Assembly (NCBI RefSeq): GCF_033568475.1 | Contig: NC_133123.1 | Location: 160,347,753 to 160,411,752 of the forward strand | DNA length: 64,000 bases | Origin: Henckelia pumila | Taxonomy: Eukaryota; Streptophyta; Magnoliopsida; Lamiales; Gesneriaceae | Direction: 5' to 3' | Part shown: piece by piece, positions 35,840 through 48,436 of the stretch | How the letters are laid out: the number at the start of each line of letters is the position of its first letter | Position numbering within the stretch: position 1 is the stretch's first letter | Made by a program: the position numbers and the translations under genes | Notes under the pieces: generated by a model | Database searches by the model: none | The model's input: only the letters and a program-made list of their open reading frames with translations | What the model was told of the DNA's origin: nothing

Positions 35840-35937
35840 CATATATCTTCACGCGCTATTGGGGACTTGGTGGGCACCTTTTATTTAAAAAAACGTAAAA
35901 ACGAAAAATACTATATTCTGCGCAACAAAAATAATAA
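35373..35937. other. Gene-free stretch with a TA microsatellite
   Basis: It holds a (TA)n run at about 35797-35838, preceded by a short tandem repeat (gtgttggagagtgtagaaaa, near 35748-35790). Nothing else was recognised. Confidence 0.7.
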
Positions 35938-38900
35938 GATTAATATTTATTTTGGTACATAAATTATTAATAAAATATTAAATTGATACATTAATTATTA
36001 TAAATAGTTTAATTGATACATGATCACATTAAAAAAGTTAAGTTTACCCTTAATATAATAAATTGCTATTAAGTCCAATTAGTATTATTAAAATTTTATT
36101 AGATACATAATTTTTTTTTCGATGTTATTTATTGATTAATTTTTAAAATATCATATTTATTTATAATTATATCATGATAAATAATTGTCATCTCAAATTA
36201 TACAAACAAAAAATATTGTAGTATATTGATGAAATATAATAAAATAAATACATGTCATCGGAGTCCGTTGATTTTGTTTTTGAACGGTTGAAACAAATAT
36301 GTTGGGTTTTGGAACACAAGTAATCCTGATTTTGATTATAACAAAAATTGTTATTGTGTTTCTAACATATTTATTCTAGTGTGAAGTTGCTAAACTAAAT
36401 ATGGAAGCCAAAACTCAAAGTTAGAAAAACTGAATCTCTGGCGAGCTCTACTATTTTTATGATATCTCATAGATCAGAGATGCAAATGATTATCCGCCAA
36501 AACGATTGCAAATAAAACTCAATTTGGAACATATTTTATTTCACTTCAGTTGAGCAAAAACGGATTTTATGGTCAAACTAACGTCGCAATACCAAACTAA
36601 ATCGCATCAGTTTAGCATAAATTACACCATCAGTTTACCTTGAGCAGTTCTGGTATATTGGCCATATCTTGCAGCTCGATTATCCAAATGGAATGATTCA
36701 CCATGCGTTGGAAAGATATGAAAATTATCTACAAAAAGTCAAAGACTGAATCAGATCCTAAGGAGATAATAAACTGAGTTGAAGTTACTGGTTCGGAAAC
36801 AAAATTCTGCAGAGCAGAATTTCTGGCATAGTCTGATGTATTAAGCATAACTTTTGCATATGAACTCCAAATTGAGTGATTCTAGATTCCATGGAAATCT
36901 AAGGGAAAGGGCTACAACCTTTGTGTTTAGCACTTTGCCCAAAAATCAACTAATCAAGAGATATAGCACTAAACTGATCACATGCACTCAGCTGGTTCTG
37001 TGCTAAATCGATTTTGAGCAGCTCTGATATTTCAAGCATAATTTTTGCATATGAACTCCGAATTGATTGATTCTGGTGGAGTTGGAAACTAAGATCAAGA
37101 GCTACAACTTTTATGTTTATCACTTTGTCCAGAAATCAACGAATAAAGATATACATCACTAGACTGATCACATGTGTCTGAAGTTGCTAAACTGCTACCT
37201 AAACTGAAGTTGGCCAAGAGTAGTTTACCCACCCAAACTGAAGATCGCTCAACTACTACAGTGCCAAAACTGCTACAGTACCAGTTTCGCACCAAATTCA
37301 GTTTACCAAGATAAGTTTAGTAGAACTCATTTTAACGTTCCAGAAAAGGTACAGAAAGAGTACAAAAGTTTCTAACGGCTCTATTCTGTGTCTAACAACT
37401 ATATCACTCTTGGAGCCTATAAATACAAAATCTTGGAGTTCAAACACAAGCTTTTGCAAGGAGATTCAAAACACAGGCATCGAAATCAGATTTACCAGCT
37501 AGTTGAGAGCAAGCTCAAAGCGTGAAAAACACTTCAGAATTCTTGAGCGTCAACTGTAGAGTTCTTCACACCCAACACACAAGTCTGAAAAAGAGAGATT
37601 CAAGGAAGTGAACGTCGAAACAAGATCTATCAGCCAGTTGAGAGCAAGCTCAAGGTGTGAATAACACATCAACAGATTTCTTGACTTCTCCAGTCAAGTT
37701 CTTCACACTCCACCCAACTCACTCACATATTCGAGAGATGTATTTTGATGATTAGTTGAGTGAGAGTCTTTACCCAAAAAAGACGTTAAATATTGTGTTT
37801 GTAGTCTTTGCATAAAGACGTAAAACTATATGCGGATTGTGAGGTTGCGGCCTACAATCGAGTGGTGGCTAGGAGTTTCTTGTTTAGACAATGGGTAAGC
37901 CCTAAACCGAATTGGGTTTGTACAAATTGCTTGTATAAATCAAAGTTTTTTAGTTGATCCTTCCGAGGAGGAAGAAGGGGTGACGTAGAAGTGTTTGAAA
38001 ACTCCAAACATCCATGAACAAGTCCTAGTCTCTTTATTTCTTGCATTTGTTTATTGCATTGTTGAGGCATTTTATGTGTTCTTCATAACATATAAAGTGT
38101 TTGATAAAATGCTTCAACTAAACTTCTTTCATCTTTCAACTTGCATCCTTTTAAAATGATTTACAAAATACTTAATCGGTTTCTACGAAGGATTATTTCG
38201 AGTGTCTTCTGCTTGGTTTGAAAACCAAACTCGATATAATTCATCGGTGCTAAATATTTCAAGAACCGAGCTATTGTAGTTCAAAATATTTTAAAAGTGT
38301 GTATTCACCCCCTCTACACAACGTGTTCGATCCTATCAAAATATAATCACCATTTTAGTTTTTCGAAATCTAGTAATGTTCTTTTGAAAATTAAAAAAAA
38401 TATTCAACACTAAAAATTTAGATCATGAAAAAATAAATCTCATAGAAAAAATCTCAATCATTGTCTCGATTTGTGTGATTCCAATGACAAAAAATTTCTC
38501 CACTTGATTTAAGAATTTGTAAGTTAATTATATTTTGTTTACCCGTGCTTGAATTTAAATATAAATAAATATTTATTACATTATATTTTTTATCGATATT
38601 AAATATATTTTAGTTTTGTATATGATTTATTTATTTAGTGTGCTTTTATTAATATTTAATTTTTATATAAATTTTTTTAAAAGAAATTGATAACTATTTA
38701 ATGTAGATAGAAAAAATACCATTTTGTTATATAATTATTAATATTTGAAAAATATATTATATTTGAATAAATAATTTATTAATAAGTAAAATATAAATAT
38801 TTTATAAAAATGGAAAGATAATTTTTTTAAACTAGTAAGATACTTATTTCTTATAATTTTTAAATTAATACAATTTATTTTTTTACATTTTAATCAATAA

Positions 38901-39088
38901 AAAATATTTTTAAAAATAAAATGTGCACTTAGTTGAATTCACTAAAATAATTGGACTTAAAAAGCAATTTAAATAAATGATAAAATCGAATTTTTAGTTA
39001 GATTATGCATCAATTAAGTCATTTTCAATAGTTCGCGTATCAATTTGGCATTTTATCAATATTTCGTGTACCAAAATGAATTTAATTC
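35938..39088. mobile_element. Mutator-like non-autonomous element carrying a solo LTR
   Basis: Its inverted ends share ATTTTGGTAC and similarity over more than 100 bases on each side (about 35938-36140 against 38930-39088). It is flanked by a perfect 10-bp duplication AAAATAATAA at 35928-35937 and 39089-39098. Without the embedded LTR it is about 1.1 kb and has no coding frame. Confidence 0.75.
36300..38338 (+). repeat. Solo LTR of a copia-like retrotransposon
   Basis: It is 2039 bp long, beginning TGTTGGGTTT and ending GATCCTATCA, with a 5-bp duplication AAATA at 36295-36299 and 38339-38343. A TATA box (ctataaata, about 37418-37426) lies mid-LTR. A duplicated phrase (agttgagagcaagctcaa) occurs near 37501 and 37637. 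There is no internal coding sequence, so it is a solo LTR left by recombination. The plus orientation is inferred from the TATA box and from a pyrimidine-rich stretch near the end. Confidence 0.85.
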
Positions 39089-39098
39089 AAAATAATAA

Positions 39099-39509
39099 TG
39101 ATTTTGTCTAAACTACACCAAGAATATCAATATATCATCATGGATGTAGTTTTATTATATGAACATATGCATAAAAACTCGGTATTTTTCTATTTTTCAT
39201 TTGCGTTCATGTGAACATTTTGTATAAACTATATCGAGAAGTTTAGCATAAACAAAACCCAAAATTAATGTTGAGGAGGGTGTGTGATTGTTATAGAACG
39301 AGTGAAAGACTCCACAGTATCAATGTTGAGGAGTGTATAATTGTTATTAAAAATAATGACACGCAATTATGGGACCCTTACGTTTTTAAAGAAAATACTT
39401 GGGCCCCTGTTTTCTATAAATGCGACTCATTCTTTGAATTTTCTTCAATTTCTCTTGAATCATACATAGTTACATACTCTTGCAATAGTTTGGGTGGTGG
39501 GAGGGGAAA
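39099..39509 (+). promoter_or_regulatory. Promoter and 5' untranslated region of CBP60 copy B
   Basis: A TATA box (TATAAAT, 39415-39421) lies about 90 bp before the ATG. The stretch 39335-39395 (tgtataattgttatt..., then tatgggaccc) resembles 18468-18525 upstream of copy A, so the proximal promoter is conserved between the duplicates. Confidence 0.6.
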
Positions 39510-40139
39510 ATGTTGCGAAACCTACCGGCGGAAGGCGCCGGCAACAGTGGGGCTGAGCTGCCGGGGAGCTCGGAGATTGATGGGCAATTAGTTTTGGCTT
39601 TGAGAAAGTGAGTATATATTGACCTTTTTAATTGCTTTTTGGGTACCTTTGTTTGTGTGTGTTTTGTTTTACCTCTGAATTTGGTGTTTTGAGTTGGGAA
39701 CTGAAACGGGTTGTGCCTCTTTGCTTTGAAGTATTGTTTTATGATTGATTATGGAAATATTCTTTGTTCTTGATTTGACCAACAAAAAAATTCTTCCCTT
39801 TTTGGGCTTTTCCCTTTACTTTTCATTTGTTGGTTAATTTTCAGGGTGATGGAAAAGGAGATGGAAGTGGTGGTGATAAATACTTTCCATAGACTCATTG
39901 TGCCCATTATGGGAGATTTGATTCGTAAAGTTGTGAGTAGATCTATTCCAACTTCTTGTTCATGAGTAGGTACGAGATTATATCGGTGAGATGAGTTCAG
40001 CCAATCCATATTTGCTATGGAAAATATTTTTGAGTAAAAGTAATACTTTTTCGTGAGTTGAACGGCTCGAACATCCATCGTACATTCATTCATTTTTCGT
40101 AGTACGTTGCTGTTGTTGTTTTTGGTATTGTAGATTCTT

Positions 40140-40174
<35 letters not shown>

Positions 40175-43100
40175 CGTAACTGTAGGATCCACCTTTAGAT
40201 GGTGCTTGGGCTAGTACATATACATGTAGCATCTACTTTACCGTATTGTTGATTCTATAGATATTTATAAAAGTGTAATGCTACATGTATAGATATTTAT
40301 AAAATGGCTTGATCCTTTGAGGACATGTGAACCATGACAGTGCCAATGGAAAATCATTTTTTTCTTTTTTAATTTTTATGGTTCTTTTTTCTTCATCACT
40401 TCAATTATTTAAAAAAAAAAATTTATAAAGTTAATTTGATTATTTAAAGTAATATTTATTTCTGATTAGCTGATTAAAACAATCGTTTTAAATTTATTAC
40501 GGGCAACCTGGTAGATTTTGGAAAAGGAATTTCCTATTTTTTCAAAAAAAAAAATTGTTCCAAAATTGCTATTAAATTTACTTTAAACGATATTGATAAA
40601 TTATTTATAAAAATTAATTGTATACATTGTTTTAAAATGTAAATTAAAGACATAATTATATAAAATTATAGATACATATTTGATGAAATAAAGTAATTGA
40701 GATAAAATATAATTGGTTAGAGATGTCTTTTCAATTGTATATGAATGGATGGATTCAAGCCAGATGAATTGGAAGGAGTGGATTTCAAATTATTTCATTA
40801 AATGGGTAACTGAAAAACAATTAAACTGAAGCATTTTAGATTCATTGGAAAATTTCCTGAACAAGTTAAGTGGATTTTTATTAATTATTCTAAGTCATGT
40901 ACTTCTAAATCCTTTCATCTAAACGCGATCTTATCTTATTTATGTAGATTTATAATTTTTCTCGACCTTTTATAATCTCCTTTCCTGCCTTTCAGAAAAT
41001 TGTTCTTTGATGTATGCTAAGCGTAATCATTTAAGCAGTAATTTAATTTTGTTGTTTTTTTTAAAAGCTCGAGTAGAATATTCAAAATTTATCACTCTGC
41101 ACTATAGGGAATGAGTTAGCAGACTGTTAAATGAGATATCATTAGTCTACTCGTAAGTTCGAAATTTCTTTCGGCCCTTAGATTTACTGGTCCTCACCCC
41201 ATTCTTCTTTTTCAGGTGAATGAAGAAATTCAATCTGCACTTATAACTCATGGCAATGGGTGAGCATAGTTATATGATGAGTAATTCATTTTATTTTCAT
41301 TTTCCAACTTGAATACATGTACTATGTGAGACTAGTAACATGGGATTACATGTGTGCATGCAGATGTGATTGTAACTTTTCTATTCTCATTATGCATCCT
41401 TTTACTTCTTCTTTAGGAACCATACACATGAAGCAACCATGTCCACGGAAAGCAGAACTTTACAGCTGAAGTTTTTGAATGAAGTTTCTCTTCCTGTTCT
41501 GACTGGCAAGGAGATTGAAGGAAAAGGAGGCACTGCCATGAGGTTGGGTATTGTCGATAATGAGACACAGCAACGTGTTACTTCCGGGCCCGAAGCCTCG
41601 GCAAAGGTTGAGGTATTGCTTCTTCAGGCAGATGATGATGACGACGAACACAATTTGAGCTCCGAAGACTTCAATAATAAGATCATTACGGAAAGTGATA
41701 AGGAGAAACCTCATGTTGCAAAAGGTATGCATGTGCGTCTCAAGGAAGGCGAGGCCATCTTATCTGATGTCAAGTTGGGGCATGGCTCTAGCTGGAAAAA
41801 GCGTTGTTCGTGCCGACTTGGGGCAAGATTAGTAGATAATTCGAATGGGAGTAGGGTGAAGGAAGGATGGACAGAGTCATTTATGGTTGAAGATCGTAGA
41901 GGAAAATGTAAGTCTCACTTTATTTTCTTGCTACTCTGTTCATTTTAAGAATATCACATTGCATGATTGTGAATTGTAGACTACATCTGGATATTTAGAG
42001 TGGTTGACATACTATTCACATTAGAATCAATTCTGGATATTTAGAGTGGTTGACATACTATTCACATTAGAACCATATGAAGCGAGTAGCAGTATCGGGT
42101 GGAAAATCAAAGTGTTGGCAAAATGATGCAGAAGCCGATACAATTAATATCACTACTCCATTTACTAGGATTTCTGGCGAATAGAGGTTTATCGAATGCA
42201 GCATGTTACGTATATGCTTTGCTTGTCTGTTTCTTCTTCTTTATGGCTTTCTTGCTATCCCTGTTTTTTCCTGAAATTCCCTTGTACACGTAATTTAGTG
42301 AATATTGCAGGTAACAGACAATTTTAGAATGCGTATTGGGTAACCTACTTGGGCAACATAATCAGACATGACAAAGACTTTGGATGTTTTTTTTTCCTTA
42401 AATTGGACTTCGGGGAGTTGATGTCCATAAAATCTTTTAGTCATTTTTTTCTAATTTAATTTTAAAGTTGTCTATCTACCCGTTAGGTACTTCAGTCCAA
42501 TTATATGTCCTCAACTTTTACATTATACTAAAACCATGTGTTACAGTAAGTTTTTTTTGCACCGTCTCTTCATGGCATCGTTTTTGCAATCGCTATATGG
42601 TTTATGTTACTAGTATTCTGTTACGGTCCCCAACAGTAACGAAAGTGCATCTTTAGATAGTTGTCCAAGTATGAACACTATCAGTAAAAGCAGGCTACAT
42701 TTAATAAGACAGCTCATGAAAAATTGGTGTATATCCCATATCCTGTTTGCAGTGTATGGAAAGCACTACCCACCATCTCTTTTAGATGAGGTTTGGAGAC
42801 TGGAAAACATTGGCAGAGACGGTGGCCCCTGCAAGGATTTGTACAAGAAAAAAATATTTACAGTACAAGATTTTCGGTTTCTACTCTCTATTGATCCTCA
42901 GAGGCTGCGAAAAGTTAGTCACTCCGCACTATCCTATTTTTCATTATACTTTCTGGAGTAAAATCATTAATGCATTTCCTTTTGTTTGTCCTTTGTGCAT
43001 TATTGAGTAAAGGGTGCTAGATATTAGTAAGCTAAAGGTGGTTCAACAATCGGTACTTGATTAATACTCATTGCAATTTAGTTTTCTAGAACTGCTGCTC

Positions 43101-44607
43101 ATTATTAGCTGGTAAGTATCTATATTCACTTCTGAAGAAGGATATACATGTCATTTTAACTTCATAAAGTTGGTCTTTATGTTATCTGTCATTTTCTTTT
43201 TCAAAAGGAAATTTTGCACATCTGAATTGTCTTCATCCTTTGACATGATCTGCGTAATCTTTGTCGGATATCTTCAGATTTTCAAAGGTTCTAAGGTGTG
43301 GAAGGCCATAGTGGACCATGCTCTTACATGCGTTATTGACGATAAAAAGATCTATTTATATAGCTCTCCTTCTAAATTTAATTTTGTTGTGGCTTTTGAT
43401 GCTGTGGGCCAACTGATGGGGATAATCTGCAACTCTCATTTTGTTCATCTTGGCAATCTATCTGAAGTTGAACAGGTATTCTGTTATGATATTTTTTTTC
43501 ATCTTATTTAAAAGGTTTCATGAAATGAGGATGGTGGTCATGTTTTACTAACTATTATTTGTTCTCTAATAGGCTAGCGCACGAGAATTGCTTTTACTTG
43601 CATTTGCAAATCGAGAGGACATAACTTCTGTTGATGATGAAACATCCCTTGTACATCAATTTCCTTGTGAATCCCATGACGTCGGTGTTTCAACAGACTC
43701 TGTACCTAATGATGAATATGCAGATACTTCATCTCCGGCAATCGGCCCTTGTATTTGTCCCTCAAACAATTTTAGCTTGATTGGCTCAGAAAGAATGCAA
43801 CAAATATGTGATCCATCTTTGCCAGTGCGTGATCAGGGCCCAAGTTCTTCAACGAGTGCTCTTGGTTCTAATCAAGCCTTACGTGATCCATCTTTGGCTG
43901 TCCCTGATCAGGGCCCAAGTTTGTCACCGATTCCTCTTGGTTCCAATGAGGTGTCGTGTGATCCATCTTTGATTGTCCCTTATCAGGGCCCAAGTTCTTC
44001 ATTGGTTCCTCTTGGTTCTAATCAGAGGTTATGTGATCCGTCTTTGATTGTCCCTGATCTGGGTCCAATTTATTCACCAATTGATCTTGGCTTCTATCCG
44101 GCCTTAAGTTGTCCATCTTTGACTCTCCTTGATCAGGGCCTAATGAATGATCCTGGTTCTTATCCAGCCTTATGTGATCCATTTTTTACTGTCCGTGATC
44201 AAGGCCCGAGTCCTTCACTATTTGCTATTGGTTCTAAACATGCCTTATGTGATGCATCTTTGTCTTTCCCTGATCAGGGACCAAGTTCTTCAGTGATTGC
44301 TCTTGGTTCTTGTCCAGCCTCATGTGATCCATCTTTGACAGTCCCTGAACAGACCTCAAGTGACGGATTAACTGATTTGAATAATTTATTTGAACGTTTT
44401 GGTGGCAATGAGCTGATATCTCTGTTTTACCATCATAATAATAACCATTCTGAAACTTGCACTGAATCGCTTTCTGTTCAACAAAGTAATGCTGGCAGTA
44501 TCCGCTTCTTTGCGGCTGTGGGTCTTACGATGTGGGTATCTCGAGTGAGAAAGAGGGTTATGGGTTTTTGCGATTTTGATGTTCAGAAGAGGCAGAGGAT
44601 TGGTTAA
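39510..44607 (+). CDS. CBP60-family calmodulin-binding transcription factor, copy B
   Basis: Seven exons: 39510-39607, 39845-39932, 41216-41259, 41417-41907, 42753-42913, 43278-43475 and 43573-44607. All junctions are GT-AG and the phases join into one frame of 705 codons (704 residues). Residues about 35-80 form a helical region; exon 4 encodes the beta-rich DNA-binding core with an acidic loop (five D in a row); exon 5 has H-Y-P-P-S-L-L-D-E-V-W-R-L, a CBP60 hallmark; exon 6 has W-K-A-I-V-D-H-A. Exon 7 holds 25-residue repeats, then a basic helix with W near the C-terminus (T-M-W-V-S-R-V-R-K-R), a plausible calmodulin-binding site, and a short basic end. Family members act in the nucleus on defence genes such as those for salicylic acid synthesis; CBP60g and SARD1 are the best known. 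Which subgroup this belongs to is unclear. It is longer than usual mainly because of the repeats. Confidence 0.92.
40140..40174 (+). repeat. (TTG)n microsatellite in CBP60 copy B intron 2
   Basis: About 11 to 12 copies of the triplet. Intron 2 (39933-41215, 1.28 kb) is otherwise AT-rich with no second signal. Confidence 0.95.
41986..42072 (+). repeat. 41-bp tandem duplication in CBP60 copy B intron 4
   Basis: Identical copies at 41986-42026 and 42032-42072 (beginning tctggatatttagagtgg), five bases apart. Identity suggests a recent duplication. Confidence 0.93.
43805..44350 (+). repeat. Coding minisatellite: 25-residue repeat array in CBP60 copy B
   Basis: There are seven full units and a partial eighth with a 75-bp period, starting near 43806, 43881, 43956, 44031, 44106, 44172, 44247 and 44322. 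Each unit reads roughly C-D-P-S-L-x-V-x-D-Q-G-P-S-S-S followed by x-x-x-L-G-S-N/Y-x-A-L. One unit (44106) is three codons shorter, so every length change keeps the frame. The repeat is Pro/Ser-rich and probably unstructured. Confidence 0.93.
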
Positions 44608-45554
44608 CAAGCTGCTGATATTGTGTTTTCTCATGGTATTTCTGATATGCTATAGAAATGTTACTTATGTCTAGTTGTAACTTGGAGTCAATTATGGAAT
44701 GTTATATATGTGTTTCAAGAGTCAATGGTAACATTTTCACGCTTCTTTTCCCTTTAAATTCATTTGGTCGCCTGACATTGTTATGTTTTGAAACTGTTAG
44801 AGAGAGCACAACACAGTTGCAGTGATTCGAGGGTGCATGCAACAAGCTTACAATGAAACGCTATCAATAGAACGGTGGAGGATGCATGGCGCCATTGTTG
44901 GATTGAAGAGAGAATGCATAGCTGTGGTGGCCGAGTGTTTTTCAACTATTCCAGGTTTGAAGAAATTTGGCTTGTCTCGAGGATATGTTTGCCTGGGTTA
45001 GAGTAATCCAGTTACCGATCCTTCGACAAATGTCAAGTGTGCTATGCTCTAACTGGTGCATAGAAACAGGTTGATTTGGCTAATATTTGGGGGTTGAGTC
45101 TGGAAAACAGTAGAAAATGGATCTTTGGAACCCACTAAATAGTATGCTGCCATTTTCTGAAGCCTGGTTAGGTGCGATGATGTAGGCTCGCGAAACTGTG
45201 TCACAAATCTTTGAAGTCATGTGTCGACTGCCATTCAATCCACGCGGAAGCATCCGCGACATGGCTCACAAAGGAGACAGAATACAATACCACGCAAGCA
45301 CAGCTAAATCAACAGAGATTTGGACGTCTTTTGGGAAAATGCTATAGCAAATGGATTATTCACTTCTTTGTGTTATGCTGTATCAATCGAAGTGTAGGAT
45401 TATATTAGCTTTACCAGGTCGATTACATTTGTTGCAACAAACACCTCAGTATTCCTCCAAAGAATATATATTACAATGTTTTCATCTATTTAGCATTGCC
45501 TTTTAATTTGCTCGTCAATGACCATTTCCAGGATAGTCGCAGTGCCGAAAACAT
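44608..45554 (+). other. Interval between CBP60 copy B and the DCC gene, with one unassigned open stretch
   Basis: The two genes converge here. From 44801 (preceded by an acceptor-like gttag) a frame stays open for 66 codons to a TAG at 44999-45001, with a protein-like composition (E-R-W-R-M-H-G-A-I-V-G-L-K-R-E-C). I cannot place it in a family, and it does not join copy B in phase through any donor I see. The rest (45002-45430) is unassigned; 45430-45554 is probably the 3' untranslated region of the DCC gene. Confidence 0.4.
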
Positions 45555-48436
45555 CTACATCTTACAAACCTTGCTGTCTTCGCATAACTCATTCTGCAAA
45601 CACGAGAACAGAGCAATGAGAATGGTGCCACTACAGTAAAATACGAGCACGAAATGATAATCATCTTGAATGTGTATAAATTGCAGACCTTTTTCTTCCT
45701 TGCTTCTAAAACTTGTTCTAGAGGCGGTCGACCTGAAACATTGCAGATAATTTCTTTACAATTAGTGTCGAAAATAATTCCAAACCATCAATGTTTATGG
45801 AAGCCAGTAGCATAAACCGAATATGAACTCACTGGCGATGGAATTTGTTACCCAATAGATGATAACTTGAATTCATGTTCGATTCTTAGGTAGTCGTTGC
45901 AAATGCTTTAAAAAATTTATTATGAACTTTGCTTAAAAAATATTATGAACTTTACTTCAGTGTATCAAAATATCAAGACTAGAATCAGGCATAGACAAGA
46001 GCTGTAAGCCTGTACTGACCTGTAATAGGAAGACGATACTTTGCCCAAACACCATAAATAGCATCGGCAATACTTGAAATCTGCGAAGTGTCAAATACAT
46101 GCCAACAGCTGAGAAATTAAGGAATCTTACACCTATAAACAGAGACGAAATATGGCGATTTGATATAAAATGTTCTAGTATATTGAAGTTGGACATACAG
46201 GTTCGTATTTTGTAATGGCATACACCCATCCCAAGCCAACAGCTTCATAAAGTTTTCTGAATGCCTGCAATCATTCATTTACTGAGAATGTCTGAATTTC
46301 AAGCTGCACTTAGTAAGCTTCGACAAAAACATAATGTCTAATGATCTCAGAAAGGGCCCAGACGTCATATGTGGTTTTAGAATCCAGTGAAGTGATATAC
46401 TTCCTAAACCGGCCGAACAGCTAAATTCATTTTACATAGAGCTAAGAATAGAAGTCACCGCGATCTTGCTTGGAATCTGATCATTGTTAAGTTGACTGAC
46501 TCAAGACTTAACAGCTTCAAAGGTTTTCTTAAATAATTTTAGAAATAATCGGTGTTTCCAGAAGGCATTACACAACATATTATCGATAAATGAATGAAAC
46601 AGAACATTTGAAGTAAGACTATCTATGGGAACAAGTAAATGATATATGAAGTACAAGCAAACTATGCAAGGACTTCAATTATAACTCACAAAACAGGAGA
46701 AACAAATGCAGCAAAACTACCACAAAAGGCAATATAATTCACAGCTTTGAAATAGAAATATAGATGGGAATATACCTCAACATCTGTTACAACAGTGCCG
46801 TCAGATAGAATCGCATGAATACGTCCCATTGCCTGAATTTTGAAAATATAATAACTCAGCTAGCATCAATGAAACGTGTGCACCAATGCACGTGATTTAA
46901 GAGTACAAGTCTACTGCATCATTCTCCTAACAGCCTTTTACAACTCATTACTTCCACTAGTGTCGATTTTTTTTTCCTAAAAATTCTAAAAGAGATTGGA
47001 GGCGATCCGGCATTAAATAGGATTATATGCTAATTACTAGATTCAAAACACAAAAAATAATTTTATTACTATCATATGTCAGTTGTAGAGGAATGGAGAA
47101 GCAAATTAAAAATTATGCAACCAACTAAGCAGGACATAAATCGTCAATGAAGATCCACACATTGCAAAGCAATCACAAGACAAATGCCAAATCATAGAAA
47201 AGATTGTCACAACTTGCAAGAATTTGAGGGAACATACAGTTTTGTAATCAAGGCCTTGATTATCCTCTGCACGATACATATCTGAGCTTATGTCCACAAA
47301 TTTTATAGCTCCATAACTTCTATTCCTCTCAAGTAGCATGTTAACCTATGAGGACAAAAATTTCGCTTCAACCGAAAGATAAGAGCTAGTATATTTGACT
47401 TCTGAGCTCGTCATAGAAATTTTTTTTAGTTTCGCAACTAATTTCCACAAGTTGCAAGATTTTTACCACATATAAGATTACCTCAGCCTTACAGTTAAAT
47501 TCTGTAACACTAACCTCACGCATACATAGTGGACATTCTCCATCATAAAGCATCTTAACCTTCCAATTCTCTGTAGACGGCTCCTTTTTTTCTTTCTTGG
47601 GAGCCACCGGATCAACTGCTGTCCCACTTACAGCCCGGATCGGATATTTCACTCCTGAACATAAACACGAGATCAACACATTTTACGAATTAATACCAAA
47701 CATATCTTTATTACCATATCCTAACTCCCATAAATGTATACAAATGAACTCACAAATGGAATCTCAACACGCAAAACCTTGAGTTCACCAGTAATTGAAG
47801 ATGCACTTGTAACACATGAAAACTTATCAAAAACCTTAAACTCGAAATTAATTTCTCACAATGGCAGAGCTGAATTCATATAGCTGACCCTGCTAAATGG
47901 GACAAAGACTCGTTGTCATTGTTGTCGCCGTTGTATCAAATTTGTCAAAATTCGAACATTTAATCTAATCTAATCTTATAAAAGCACCAAACATAACATC
48001 TAATTCACCTAAAAATGAGATTTTCCTACTATAATACATCAATCAACTTCGTCATCGAATCGCGGACTCCGTAAAACACACCATTGATTGATCAAAAAAA
48101 AAAAAAAGAGATTTTCCTACTATAATACATCAATCAACTTCGTCATCGAATCGCGGACTCCGTAAAACACACCATTGATTGATCAAATCCCACAACTTTC
48201 TAAAGCTATGGAAATCAAGAAACCCTAGAAATGTGCCAAAATACTACGGAACTAAATCTTCGTGCAACATAACTCAGTAAACCAAATGCCATACCTGTCT
48301 GAGAAAAAGGATGTACGCTTGATTGGTGAAAAGGGTTCGAAGAAGAGACATGACACGTAGTTCGGAGATGCCGAGAAAGCGATAGCAAACATGTGTTCGT
48401 GTGTTTCGCGACGGAGATTGCTCCTCTGAAGGCCAT
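45555..48436 (-). CDS. DCC family (DUF393) thiol-disulfide oxidoreductase-like protein
   Basis: Eight exons on the minus strand: 48295-48436, 47515-47654, 47238-47345, 46776-46832, 46199-46264, 46020-46080, 45689-45732 and 45555-45593. All have GT-AG introns and the phases join into 219 codons (218 residues). The first about 70 residues are Ser/Arg/His-rich and low in acidic residues, like a plastid or mitochondrial transit peptide. The family motif follows near residue 85: L-Y-D-G-E-C-P-L-C, with the conserved D and the C-x-x-C pair. Then come I-K-F-V-D-I, G-R-I-H-A-I-L-S-D-G-T-V-V-T-D-V-E-A-F, and a C-terminal W-A-K-Y-R-L-P-I-T-G-R-P-P-L-E and Cys-containing tail. The fold is thioredoxin-like. 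The biochemical role of plant members is poorly known, so the redox function is inferred from the C-x-x-C motif. Confidence 0.93.
48017..48187. repeat. 80-bp exact duplication in DCC intron 1
   Basis: Copies at 48017-48096 and 48108-48187 (starting gagattttcctactata) appear identical and are separated by an A-run of about 11 bases. Intron 1 runs from 47655 to 48294. Confidence 0.95.
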
